DNA of 64,000 bases from Rostratula benghalensis. Lineage: Eukaryota > Chordata > Aves > Charadriiformes > Rostratulidae. Position 1 is the stretch's first letter, and the number at the start of each line of letters is the position of its first letter. The translations under genes were made by a program, and so were the position numbers. Where the stretch lies: the NCBI GenBank assembly GCA_013399305.1, contig VXAI01000641.1:31783-95782 (forward strand), given 5' to 3'. The notes under the pieces are model-generated. The model was not told where the DNA came from, did no database searches, and saw only the letters and a program-made list of their open reading frames with translations. Of this stretch, positions 45,514-57,526 are shown one piece after another.

Positions 45514-47480
45514 TATCACTAGCTTTCTGGTTTTCCTTGTCTTCCATTCTGCTTTATAAATGAGTTTTGGGGAAATTGAACCCGATGGGACTCAAAACAA
45601 GTGGTGGAGCTCCATGTATGTCAAGGCAATAAGAGTTTAATAACCCTGATGAGTGGCAGCATAAAAGCACCAGTATCACTGTTCTTTCTGCGTAGGGAGG
45701 TATTTATACATCTTGTAGTGGTTGAGCCTGGAAAGGGTCATCCCTGAGTTCTCAGTTCAGTTTGAGAAGGTTTTGGTGGATGTGGTTTGCAGAGGGTGAG
45801 GGGGGAAAGGTACCGACATTCAGCTTGGGGGCAGCTGCGCTCGCACGGCGCTGAGAGGACCAGAGGCAGGGATTTTGAGGCTGGGCCAGGAATGTCCGTA
45901 TCAACTGCGGTGACGTGACTTCAGTGAAGGTGATGCCTCACAATTTGGACAGAGAGAGCTACACCCCCACACAGATTGATCTGACTCAACAGGCTGAGGA
46001 ATGAGACGTTGAGTAACGAGAGTGAAAACTGCTGTCCAGGGGAGCCAAGTCAGGCGTTCCCGAGCTCGGAGTAAAAACTGGAGTCACAGCAGCCAAGTAA
46101 CTCCCCCTGTACTTTGAGACCCCAGTGTGCACACACGCAGCCCTGCACACAAGTAGCTGAGGATACCAATTCCTCACTAGGAGGAAGGATTTATACCCAA
46201 ATGAAAGCAATTCTGCACTTTTTAACAATCAAAAGGTATATTATTACTTAAGTCTGTGCATTATGATCTGGTTAGGGGAACGTCATCACTTTGCTGGATG
46301 GGCTTCTCATAAAGTAATGTAATTACCACTGGGTGATACAATTCAAGGAATTTTCTGTTCCCCTTGGGTGCATAAACCCACAATATGAGTAGAGCTATTT
46401 GAACACCTCTCCTAAGATTGTCCGCTGGAAATCCCTTTTTCATCAAAAAGCTTGCAGGCGTATCTTAGAGATCTGTGTAAAAGACACCAGTGGAAATAAA
46501 AAAAAATAAAAAAAAAAACCCCACATGCAGAGTTCTGGTGGCAGAATCTATTTCTCAGACAGTTCTGGCAACGACTGTGCATTTTTGTGATTCTTAATTC
46601 TGAGAGAGCACAGGAGCATCGATGCAGCTCTTGCCTGAGGGATCCCATGGTGATGCTTAACAAGCTCGGATCATTTACTGCATAAACGCTTCAATTAAGT
46701 TAACAAACCACAAGGATTAAGACAATGAAAGAAAGGAAACGAATGTTTTCCTTGGCACGGCAGCAGCTCTCCCTCAGCCTACGCACGGCCCTCTCTTGTC
46801 GCCAACAGCGGCACAATCGAAAGGGCTCCTAAAGAAAACACCGATGGGGCTGCTGGGGTGAATTTCTCAGATTACTCCAAGGCATGTTGAGGGGTGCAAG
46901 ATCTGTACTCTGATTCTCAACGGCGTACAGATCACTTCTTCCTGTTTCTTTTGGCCCAGCCAGCCTACCGTACTGGGATCCAGGTGAACCCATTGTCCCT
47001 CTGCAGAGTGCAAGCAGGTAAACTATTTTGCCACCAAGACTCTGTAGATCAGAGCACAGCTTTGCCTCCTGCCACTGCGTCAGGACACGTGCAGTCATTT
47101 TAATCTCCACTGGGGATTAATATCCTTTGGGATATTCATGGAATGACATTTAATGACTCTGAGTATCTGAACCTAGCTTCGAAGTCGCCTTGGTTTTGAG
47201 TGAAAGCTGCACCAGACCGTCTCCAGAGGTCGTCCCAATCTAAATTATTCTATGATTCTGCTCTAATTAGTGTGTACAGATCAGGAGGGGGAAAATAAAT
47301 ATCACTCTAATGATTACTTCTGAAAATTTATATTGGCCATACAAAGGAATGGATTCTTCTCCAGTGATTCATCTCCAGTTCTTGATTAATGCCTAAGAAT
47401 TGTCCCACAACGTTAACTTCTTTCAAAGTGGTTTGTAGCTAAGAAACTGCAGCAAAATGAAAGCCAGAAGACAGTGCTGT
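45514..47480. other. Intergenic region between convergent CBP-10 and CBP-11
   Basis: A CR1 stub (47205-47262) and an A-rich run at about 46497-46520. No gene is seen. Confidence 0.45.
47205..47262 (+). mobile_element. Degraded CR1 3'-end stub
   Basis: GACCGTCTCCAGAGGTCGTC, then CCAATCTAAATTATTCTATGATTC-like ending; diverged. Confidence 0.6.
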
Positions 47481-47500
47481 GATGCGACAGGGCTTTAATA
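47481..47500 (-). terminator. Polyadenylation module of CBP-11
   Basis: Minus strand: ATTAAA (47500-47495), GCCCTG, TCGCATCA. Confidence 0.72.
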
Positions 47501-47905
47501 CCAACAAAAAGTGGGCTACATTCTTGCAGAATGAGGCAATGCAGAGACAAAGAATGTAATTTCCATTTCAACAAAGACAACAACCAATCAGGCGTTCAGA
47601 GGAGCACAGGGCTCAGGGGACATTCTTCTTTCAGTTGGATGCTTTCACAGACAAGTCCCACCGCTGGGTTTTACTCTTTTCAGGTTCAGAAAGAACAAAA
47701 CATAACATGAGCAAACGACAAAGTGAGGCGACATCGGGATCATAAGCCTTAGATAAAACATAGCGCAAATAAATCCCAGGCAACCCCAGCTCCTACTGCC
47801 ATTGGCTGGAGCAGAGGATGCTTGGCATGTCTGATTCCCAGGTCTGTAAGTCAACTACTAGTTTGTATCTTATTGTTCCTTCGGTTGTGACTTTTTCTTA
47901 AAGGT

Positions 47906-48568
47906 TTAAAATGGCCCATAGTTTCCATAGCGATACCTGTAGTACCCTCTGGAAAAACTGGGGAAATAATTTCTACCAAATCCTGAATAAAGTGAGTTTC
48001 GGTAAAAACTTCCCAAACGGTAGATTCCACCACCACAGGAGCTCTCCCCACCATAGGAGCCCCCTCCCATGCCACCACAAGAACTGCCTGAACCGTGGTG
48101 GGAGCCCATCCCATAGGAGCTGCCTCCGCCACAGGAACCTCCATAGCCCATTCCTCCGCCTCCGTAACCCATGCCTCCACCTCCAGAGCCCATTCCTCCA
48201 CCTCCAGAACCCATTATTCTGCCTCCAGAGCCCATGCCTCCACCGCCGGAGCCCATGCCTCCACCTCCAGACCCCATGCCTCCACCTCCGGAGCCCATGC
48301 CTCCACCTCCAGACCCCATGCCTCCACCTCCGGAGCCCATCTGACCCCCAATTTCAGGAATGGAACTTCCCACAACACTTTCCTGAGGGCAGGAGCTGAT
48401 AATGGGTCCCGGGAAAGTCACTACGACGGGTGGGGCGTACACGATTGCTCTGGAGTCTCCACAGGAGCCGACACATGGTTCACTGCAGAAGGTGACATAT
48501 GGTTCCGAGCAGGTCACTTCACATGGCGCAGCACAGCGGGAGCTAACCATCTGTCCATAGGAAGACAT
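47906..48568 (-). CDS. CBP-11, corneous beta-protein with a Gly-Met heptad array (220 aa)
   Basis: N-terminus [20 protein letters not shown], then [20 protein letters not shown] (21-40). The core is at 43-64, with [22 protein letters not shown]. Residues 77-146 are ten 7-residue units, MGSGGGG with a few variants ([21 protein letters not shown]). After a Gly/Ser/Cys block the tail turns aromatic and basic ([33 protein letters not shown] in outline), with no closing Cys. This Tyr/Arg/Phe ending differs from all the others. The N-terminal half is closest to CBP-7 and CBP-8. ATG 48568 follows the acceptor CTTTCAG (exon 2 from 48589); the intron is 48590-49293. Confidence 0.9.
   Translation of the reverse strand: MSSYGQMVSSRCAAPCEVTCSEPYVTFCSEPCVGSCGDSRAIVYAPPVVVTFPGPIISSCPQESVVGSSIPEIGGQMGSGGGGMGSGGGGMGSGGGGMGSGGGGMGSGGGGMGSGGRIMGSGGGGMGSGGGGMGYGGGGMGYGGSCGGGSSYGMGSHHGSGSSCGGMGGGSYGGESSCGGGIYRLGSFYRNSLYSGFGRNYFPSFSRGYYRYRYGNYGPF
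48131..48340 (-). repeat. 21-bp coding minisatellite in CBP-11
   Basis: Ten tandem 21-base units; the plus strand reads ATGCCTCCACCTCCAGAGCC-type units. Some neighbours alternate (GAC against GAG), which suggests past two-unit duplications. Confidence 0.85.
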
Positions 48569-49293
48569 CTTTCCAGAAGGGAAGTTCACCTGAAAGGCAG
48601 AGGGTGCCCCAGCCTGGTTGAAGTTACAGCCAGAGGAGTGAAAGAACACACTGGGTTATGGTGAAGTGGGTTGTGTAGACGTGGGGAACGCTATTCAGAT
48701 GAGGAGATGCGGATACGGTCGTCCGCGTCGTCTACACTAAAGACGTAGCGTGGTGATTAAAAAAATTTAAAACACTCATAATTTAAAAATCACTGTTTCC
48801 GAGGAATAATCCATCCTGCTCCAAAGTAGAGGTGTGCATTACAAGATCTTGCCAATCAAGCGCGATGAAGTGCTGGGTCAAGGTTTCTAAGCCCACTTCC
48901 ACCCCTCCCCAGTGCTCTGTTGCCCCGTAGCCCGTTCCCAAACTGAGTTCTGGAAAGAATGTCCCTGTCCTCCTCCTCTCACATCACTGCCTTTGCGGTG
49001 CTTTTTCTCTGGGAGTCCTATCCTGATGTTTTTTGGGGGTGTCCTCTCTCCATAGACAGAAGCCCAGTTCCCAGGAATTGCTCCCATCCACATTTTTGAA
49101 ACTCCTGTTTGTTTTTACTGCCACACGTGGCAATGCCCGTGTCCATCCTATTTCCAAGTTACAGTTTCTGAGCAAAAGGTTTTGAGAGGTGAAGGTCCTG
49201 CCCTAAAATCAGGTAGGACATGTAACCTCATATTAATGCTACCTATAAATCCATGGCTATAATTATGAACGGATTCAGTCAAATCAGACTTAC

Positions 49294-49475
49294 CCAGTCC
49301 CCAAGCAGAATAAGTCAGCAGAGGCAGCTACAGAGGCACGAGTTACGAGCACTTTTATACGCTGTCATCAATAATAGATATTGGGAGATACCTTTACGCA
49401 ACCGCTCGCTCCTTCTTATGAAATAGAATGTTTTCCCCCGGTGATGCCTTCCTTTGTTGCAACTGTTTTGATAGC
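49294..49475 (-). promoter_or_regulatory. Promoter and non-coding exon 1 of CBP-11
   Basis: TATAAAAG (49359-49352, minus). Exon 1 ends GACTGG|GTAAGTC at 49294. AACTGTTTTGATAGC (49461-49475) is the upstream element. The TTGTTTTGATA, GATTAGTAAAT and TGTGCGC blocks upstream also recur before CBP-7. Confidence 0.8.
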
Positions 49476-50856
49476 AGTGTGTGATTATTAGCAAATTTCC
49501 AATCCCACACAGCAGGATGTGCGCGCACATCACTCGTCTGGGACTTTTTGCTGAGAAACTCAGGATGAATTGAGCTTGGTTTTCTCTTCAGTGCTGGGTA
49601 GTGTTTGTGAAGGTAGCTCAGGGACGGATAAACCACATGCAGCTGATAAGCACGGGATCCCAGTTCATCATTTGTCACCTCAGGTAACAATAACCAGTGG
49701 CCTTCTGGAATTTTCCTCTTTAAAGGCAGGAAATCTTTTAACACTAAAGAGCCATTAGTGTCCATGGGCCTTCAGGTACTGATGGCTTGGGACTGTCCTG
49801 TGGACAGATGTTCTCCTGCATGACTATACCACATCCAAAGTGGAAAGTAAGAGGTGCCACAGCAATTCATGGACTCTCCTGTGAGTGCTAGGATCAGACA
49901 CCATAATCCAATTAGAAATTCAGCCAAGGAGAGGCACCCGTCCAAGCTCTTACAATTTATCCTGAGTTCCTCATCTCAAGGAACCATCCCCTTCCAAAGT
50001 GCCTTCAGAATAAAAACAAAAAAACCCACTAATAACAATGAAGAAATAGGATTTTCCTTTCTGAGTATGTCTGTTGGAGGCCAATATGAGAAGAGGAACG
50101 ATGTCTGTTACCAAGAGGATCCTGAGACAACATTACCTGAAGTACAGGTCCACAAACTCAGCTAGAATAAATTCAGAAGGCCTGCAAAATGCCAATACTG
50201 TGATCCACATAGTCACATTTCCATAAAAAATACATTTCCATAAAAAATACACCTCTTAGCTATATTCCTGTGGCAAATTATTAAAACTTAAGCTAAAAAA
50301 AATAATAATTTCCAATTATTTTATTTACATTTCAGGACCATGCCATTACTATAATGACCAGAGGAGTGTATGCAGCTGGTAGAGATAAGACAGCAAGATG
50401 CACAGACTAACATGCCTCACATAATTTGTGGGAATGAGAAGTAAGTAACAATTAGAGTGATTGCCAGCTGAAGCAATTAAAGAAGTTAATGACACAAATA
50501 TTTTATAAAAGTTTATAGGGACCTCAATGTTTCTGGGTTGTTTTTTTTTTTTTCCCCAGTGTATAAAAAATTCAGCTCAAAACACACGCTGCAGAAAACC
50601 TCACTGGCTGGACCATCCACAGTTTGGTTTCTGCAACTCATGCTTTTCCCTGGCAGCTTTGAGGGGAATTCATGTTTTACATGAGAGCAGACACCATCTT
50701 TGGGGCTCAAACTGTAGTCAACTCTCTTATTCTAATGACATCCTTTTAGAATATAAGATACTAAACTGCAAAAAGATCACCTGACACCCCCTTTCACATC
50801 AACTGAACTTCAGGTGCCTCACATCAAGAAATTGTTTTACAGATAGAGAAGTAGAT

Positions 50857-51185
50857 TTCACAGAGTCACAGAATGACAGGGGTGGGAAGGGACCTCTGGA
50901 GATCATCCAATCCAACCAGAGCAGATCCCACAGGAAAGTGTCCAGGTGGGGTTTGAATGTCTCCAGAGATGTGGACTCCACCACCTCTCTGGGCAGCCTC
51001 TGCCAGGGCTCTGACACCCTCAAAGTCAAGAAGTTCCTCCTCACATTGAGATGGAACTTCTGATGGTCCAGTTTGTGCCTGTTCCCTCTTGTCCTCTCAC
51101 TGGGCACCACTGGAAAAAGCCTGGTCCATCCTCCTGACACCCCCCCTTGAAGTATTTCCAGGGGTTGATCGGAATATCCTCCCTC
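50857..51185 (-). mobile_element. CR1 LINE fragment
   Basis: Reversed 3' end (CACAGAGTCACAGAATGACAG), then ORF2 C-terminal coding sequence on the minus strand (motif like [17 protein letters not shown]). Confidence 0.88.
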
Positions 51186-54100
51186 ACCAGATGAAAGCTG
51201 AAAACATGAAGGAAAAAACATCAGGGATTTTATATTTTCCTCTAAAGAATTTGTTGCTTTAGACACAGAGCAAGAAGCTGACATAAAGCAGAGCCTGGCC
51301 TGGCTGAGGGACCCCAGGCGTGGTACTTATCTTTAGATTTAAACTCCCCTCATGTAAAGCAATACCAAAGCATTATCTGAAAGATTCCTCTTTTATTAAT
51401 TTTTTTTTTCCCAGCACGTTATTGTTGTTGTTGTCGTCGGCGGCTTTATTGATTTTCTGGTTTTAGAAACCCCACTCCTGTGCCCCAATCCTTACGCAGC
51501 TGCTTTGCATACTCAGATTACATCTAAAAGAGGAAACTGGTTTTAATTGCTCTTGCTCCCACCTCTGCCACGCTATAATTTTCTAAATTGGTCTGCAGGC
51601 TCACTTGTCTGAAAGGAAATAGCCTCCATTAATTATCCCAGATCGCAGCGAACGTTCGTTTTTCCACAGATTTTATCGTGGCAATTCCAGGCTGACAGCG
51701 CTTGTGAGAGAACCACAGACACCACCACGCAGCAAAAGAAATGGGCTAAAATGTGGGGAATCCAGAGAGCAAGCTCAGGGCAGCTTTGGGTCCTGAGAAA
51801 AACAGGTTTCCTGGGCTGTCTAAGCGCTGTCACCTGGAAATCTGTTTCCAAAATGTCTCAAACTGGAGGGCTAATAGTACCGAGGGCTTTTTAATTTCTT
51901 TTTCATGCAAGACCAAAGATGAAATAAGGGACTAAGGGCACAGATCACCACCATCTGCTCTTCCCTTGTCTGTATATTTGGCCCAGATCTTCCCAATATC
52001 TCAGTTTTTGTACTTTTATGTGGGTTCTGCATGACATTTACTCAATTCCCTTTGTTTATTCCTATTGAAAAAAAAGTCCTCTCTTGTCTTCTTGACAGCC
52101 TACTCCTCTCCCTGCATTCGGAGCTTTTGGAGATGATTGACTCAAGACCGTGCAATTCAAAGTGTAAGAAACCTCATGACCATGGGTTGAATAGAGCACT
52201 AAAGAACCAGAAAAAAAAAATCAGAAAAAGAGTCTAAACTGATAATAGAATTTATAGTTTTCCAGAAAAACTGATGCTTCCACCAGTTCCCAAAATCAAA
52301 GGAACTTCATTTCTTCTTGAAATCACACACATGTCCACCATCTGTTTTTAGGGCTTTATCTTATAGTTATGACAAACTTCTCCAGTAACCATTTCTGCAA
52401 ACCTAAATCTTTAAATATTAAATATTTAATGGCAAAACAGTGATCTCCCGTCATATGGATTTCCTCTCTTACGGGGCAGTTTGCTTCCATTTTCTAGCTA
52501 CAGTGCAACAAAAGGTGGTGAGTAAATCCTTACAAACACAAATAAATCCAAAGCTATAGAATTCTTCCCCGCCACTAAACGAGATTTGCTCGGAGCTCAG
52601 GAATAATTGCACTGCTGTAATCTTACTGGCCATCTTTCATCTTAGAAACAAAACAGAACTAATGGTCTTTAATTTATGAGCTCTGTTCTCCTCAGTATAA
52701 ACCTGTGGGTACGTGAAATTGCAGCCCAAGGTGTAACGACATATAATTTATGTATAATTTAGCTTTGTATCGAAGCTGGCCAATGTCCACCTCTCGGGCT
52801 ACAGATCAACGTACCCATCACCCAAGCAGGTTTTCCAGATTGGACCCACCTTGCTTGACCAGCTGAAGGACTTTAAGGGTTACTGGGTCATCTGAAGTCC
52901 CCAGGTGTGGGAAGAGCTGATGAAGCAGCATTGACAGAGCTGCTGAGTTGGTCCATAAATCACCCCACCCTGGCTCTGAGGAGGACACTTGGACCTTCTC
53001 CTCAGTGTCTGAGGTGCTGCAAAGAGATGAAGAGTCTCAGTAAGGACCAAGAGGCTGGTGGAGGTGAGAAGGGTGTAGTGATGTGCACTCACTGGTGTAG
53101 CACTTGTGTACTTGGGCAAATAGGGACTGGGATAACACTTTTGTTCCATGACAGAGGGGGAGAAGGGGTGTGGTGGCAGCTGGGCCTTCTAAAAATGCAA
53201 GTGCAGTGGAGATGTGCATAGACCTGTTTCTTGGTGAGGTGGGTGCTCCTGGGCCTGTGTTTGGGGTTGTTTGGAGTGTGGCACCTTGGCAGTTCCACCC
53301 TTGTAAATAATCCATTTTTAATACTCTGCTAGTACTCGTGGTATGTGCTGATGCTGCCAGAGTTGGATTCATATTCCTGTATCGCCTCATGGCTCGCAGA
53401 GGTGTGGTGCTAATATTCAATTTAATAATCTATTAATTCTAAAGCTATTAATTAAATCTCCGTTCTAGCTCATTACCCAATTAAGCCTGCTAATCTCAGC
53501 AAGAAAAACTGGCAACTGACTTTCAGTTCCTTCCAGGCTATTAGACTAAAGGAGTGCTGATCTGCTGGCTCAGAACCCTGTTAAATGAATTTATAGTGGA
53601 GCTTAGAGGCAGAGAAGCCCCTTCTCAGAACTGAAAAAGGGAAAGCAGAGTTCTGCTATCCATGGGAAACATCTGAATTAGGGTGCCAGGTCCTCTTCTG
53701 CTTCAAATGTCTGTGTAGAACTGCTTCTTCCAGCTCAGGTCAACTAGGATAAAACTTCAATGCGAGTAGAAAGCTGCCCCAAAGGCCAGTGAACTCCCAT
53801 CATGCTCCTGGTAACTCACATCACAGCTTGAATAAGGATTTAAACAGTAAAAGCAGCCCCTTTTCTGGTCATCCCATGCAAGATTCACTCTGCCCCCTCT
53901 CCCGTGTCTGTCCCATGCCTTGGTCCCCTTGGCCCCATCTGTAAATTTAGCTAGCATGCAATATTGGCATTGTAATGACAGGTTATAAGTAATAAGGCTA
54001 ATAATAATTAGGTGTGTCTAAGTCTTAGATCCGCCCTGGTGCATTGAGTGTCCTCGGACAGGTTAGGTGGCTTTGGGGCACCAGTTATCCCATAATAAGA

Positions 54101-54409
54101 TGATAATTGCCTGTGCCACTCGGGTGTAAAGAGAAAGAAGGTTTGCAAGAAGCAGTGAGAAGGTGATGTGGGATGTTATAATGATAGTGAAACGTGGCAT
54201 CCTGTGGAATGACTGAAAGAGCAGGGGAAGGCAGAGGAGAAGCTGGGCTCCCACAAGGCGGGCAATGTGTGTGTGCGGGGAAAACAAGCAGTGTAAAAGA
54301 AACAGGTGAAATGTGGTTTTGGGGGACATTAAATGGCAGGGTAAGAAGGAAAGACCAAGAGTGAAGGTCAAACTGGCAGCAAGATGCAGCAGTGATAGGG
54401 CGAGGGGTT

Positions 54410-54645
54410 TTAACCTGAAAGAGGGGAGATGGAGCTGAGATGTGGGGAAGAAGTTCCTTGGGGTGAGGGTGGTGAGAGCCTGGCCCAGGTTTCCCCGAGA
54501 AGCTGTGGCTGCCCCATCCCTGGAGGGGTTGAAGGCCAGGTTGGAGGGGGCTTGGAGCCCCCTGGGCTGGTGGGAGATGTCCCTGCCCAAGGCAGGGTTG
54601 GGAAAGGGATGGTCTTCAAGGTCCCTTCCCATGATTTTATGAAGA
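54410..54645 (+). mobile_element. CR1 LINE 3' fragment
   Basis: GTTTTAACCTGAAAGAGGGG, CCCCGAGAAGCTGTGGCTGC, then TTCAAGGTCCCTTCCC; plus orientation. Confidence 0.87.
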
Positions 54646-55794
54646 ACTGGGGGGGGGTGGTGGTGGTGTTGTTAATCAAAATGCCTTGAGATGTGGCTCA
54701 GGCAGATGAGCAGGGAATATTGAGGGCTCTTTGAAAATGTGATGTGTCCATGCACACTGAACGGACCCAAATGATGTGCCTGCACTTCGGACAGTGCACA
54801 GTATGGATGTTATGCACAAATTTCTCTGAAAGGGCTCAGGATCGAAGTTCCCAGGCTGAAAAAGCTCTTCCCTAAAAAGCCTCAGCAAGGCCCTTGGAGG
54901 GCAGACTGTCTTGTGCAAGCTGCTTCGTTTTCAAGAGGAACCAAGTTAGCAGTTTTCAGGCAAGTGATTTTTTTTTTTTTTTGGTGGTGGTGTTTTTCTG
55001 TTTTTTAAAAGGAATAATTTGCAAGTCATCTTCAGCAGGTGAAAAATCACTTCCCAAATCCCCTTGTGCAATGAGACTGTTGTTAAACTCCTCGAACTGC
55101 TGGATTGGATGGGGTGGAGATAATGAGTCAGGATCGGGTCTCTTTGGACTGGAGGTTCCTGAGAGCTCCACCCTGCCCATAACCTCATTATCAAATTTTT
55201 CACAACACTTTTTTTTCCCTTTTTTTTTTTTTTGAGCCGGGCAATCAAGGCATCTTCTATCTCTGCCCCACCTCCCAGTTTATCTGGGGTGTGACACCGA
55301 GGCCCAGTTCACAAGCTGATCTTCCAAGATATCATAATGACGTCTTCATCTTGGATCAATAAAGTAGGGCGCATGCTAATGTCTGGGAGATAAACAAGGA
55401 GATTTATAGGAGTTCCCAACCTGTCAAGGAGGAAAAAAAAAAATTAAGTACAGGTGCAACAAATAGTTGAGGGGATTATTTATTTTTATTCCTCTCTCTT
55501 TAAAGAAGTCTGTGGGGAAAAAACACCGCATCTGGGGGTGACTGCATGGGCTGCTTGCAGAGCAGGGTGCACACTTGGGCACCTGCCTCCACAAGGGAGG
55601 GCAAATTGATAAATGGTAGCTCTCGAGACTCACCAGCCCCAAGAACAGGGAATTAGAGCTCAGCCAGCTTTCAGATTTAGGTTTTAGGCACACGTTGACC
55701 TACTTTTATTTTGTTTCTGTTAAACTTGCAGAGGTGCCCCATCGTAACTTCAGCAACATCCTTCTTGGGACCGAAAGGACAATGTTTGCCATTA

Positions 55795-56415
55795 TGGAGT
55801 CACAGAACTGGCAGAGTTGGAAGGGAGCTCTGGAGCTCACCCAGTCCCAATTCCCCGGCCAAAGCAGGGCTGCCCAGAGCACATCCCTCAGGGCTGCATC
55901 CACCCAGGGCTTGAAGGGCTCCAGAGAAGGGGACTCCACACCCTCCCTGGGCAGCCTCTGCCAGGGCTCTGCCACCCTCACCCCAAACAAGATCCTCCTC
56001 CTGTGGAGATGGAACTTCCCCTCTCCCAGCTTGTGCCCGTTGCCCCTCATCCTGTCACTGGGAGCCACTGGGAAGAGTCCAGCTCCATCCTCCTTCAGCC
56101 CACCCTGCAGCTCCTTGGGAGCATGAAGAAGGGCTCCCCTCAGCCTTCTCTTCTCCAGGCTCCAGAGTCCCAGCTCTCTCAGCCTTTCCTCACCAGGGAG
56201 TTGCTCCAATTCCTCCCTCAGCTTTGTTGCCCTGCACTGGGCTCTCTCCAGTAGTTCCCAGTCTCTCTGGAACTGGGGAGCCCAGCACTGGGCGCAGGAT
56301 CCCAGTTGTGGCCTCCCCAGTGCCCAGCAGAAGGGGAGAATGACCTCCCTGCACCTACTGGCCACACTCTTCCTTACACAGCCCAGGATTCCATTGACCC
56401 TCTTGGCCACATGGG
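55795..56415 (-). mobile_element. CR1 LINE fragment with a long intact frame
   Basis: The minus strand keeps one frame open for more than 200 codons of CR1 ORF2 C-terminal sequence (motifs like RLRELGLWSLEKRR and RLPREGVESPSLE). It is 5'-truncated, and this open frame is not a cellular gene. It is very like 29888-30640. Confidence 0.9.
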
Positions 56416-56853
56416 CACATAAAACATGTGAAAATCTTTAGGGAAATAAAAGCTTAGAAATTGAGGGTGGGGAAATGGGGGGAGGGGGGCTGCTGGGTTT
56501 AGTGTGTTTTTTTTTTTTTTTTTTTCCTGAACTGAAATAAGTAATTGGGCAAGTTTCTCAGGGTGTCATTCCTTTTCATCTACACGTATTGCTTCGCAGC
56601 TGATGCATGGAGCCACAAACTCTGAAAACCACAGGGTGAGGGGAGGAGTGAAAGCGCCGAGATGAAAGTGAAAGTGTCCTGTTCGAAGGCAGGTGAACTG
56701 GGCTGGGGAGCGCCAGAGGGGACCAAGGGCTGTCTCACTTCATGGGTGAGCAGGACGGGGGGGATTCGGGGTTGATGCCTGCCACCTACGCTTCACCGGT
56801 CGGTATCCGAAAATCAAGAGTGGAACAGGAAGAAAACGAGCAAACCACCGTGA

Positions 56854-56873
56854 GGATGCAGAGTAATTTTAAT
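56854..56873 (-). terminator. Polyadenylation module of CBP-12
   Basis: Minus strand: ATTAAA (56873-56868), ATTACTC, TGCATCC. An AATAAA at 57383-57378 (minus) could give a shorter transcript. Confidence 0.65.
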
Positions 56874-57526
56874 AGGAAGGGAAAGGGCAGAACAAAGCTG
56901 CTGGAATAACTCACAGCACGAAGGGCACAGGGTGCAGGGTCTGTCCCTCATATACTGCCTTAATTTCTATAGGCAGGTGATACACTTCATCAAATATTCC
57001 CCCCCCCTTTTTATTAAAGAAAATGAAATTTAAAGAGTGGATAAGTTTTGTTTCCCCTGCAATGGAACTGACAGCCAGAAACAAATGACTTGTGTGTGTT
57101 TGTATCTATATTTGTTAGAGGGAAAAGTTACTTTCCTGGTGACTCATTCTCTTAAATGCTAAGACCAGTCTAATTAGCTCCAGCAGTGAAAGGGTTTGTC
57201 TTGTCCCAACTGACCACATTCATGCTCTTCTTGAAACAGCTGCTGCCTTTGTTTTTCTGGAAAGCAATGGGGGGAAAAAAAAAAACCAAACCCAAATTGT
57301 TCCTGAGAAAACTATGTATTTCAAAGGCCAGATGAAAATAAATTAGGATTGGGGGTGGAGTGGGGCGTGGGGAGGATTTTATTGCTCTAATCGCCTGCCT
57401 GAGAATGTACCCAAGGGGGGGAAAAAATATGAACTTTAGGTAAAAGCATAATTTAAGGAAGACAGAGGTAAGCCTGCTTTAGAGGCAGTGGGAGTCTAGG
57501 AGGCGTTTGGGGTTGGTGTCACTGTG

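Larger units (their letters stand above)
49476..56853. other. Gene-free interval between CBP-11 and CBP-12
   Basis: About 7.4 kb, the largest stretch without a CBP. It holds three CR1 copies (50857-51185, 54410-54645, 55795-56415), a G-rich run at 54646-54665, and poly-T runs near 50540, 54966 and 56508. No gene is seen. Confidence 0.45.

Noticed and set aside
50495..50515. TTATAAAAG-like site in the CBP-11/CBP-12 gap
   Set aside because: No donor or exon follows, and no upstream element is present. AT-rich DNA gives such matches by chance.
55706..56410. A 234-codon frame on the minus strand
   Set aside because: It is the C-terminal part of CR1 ORF2 in a truncated retroposon, not a cellular gene.
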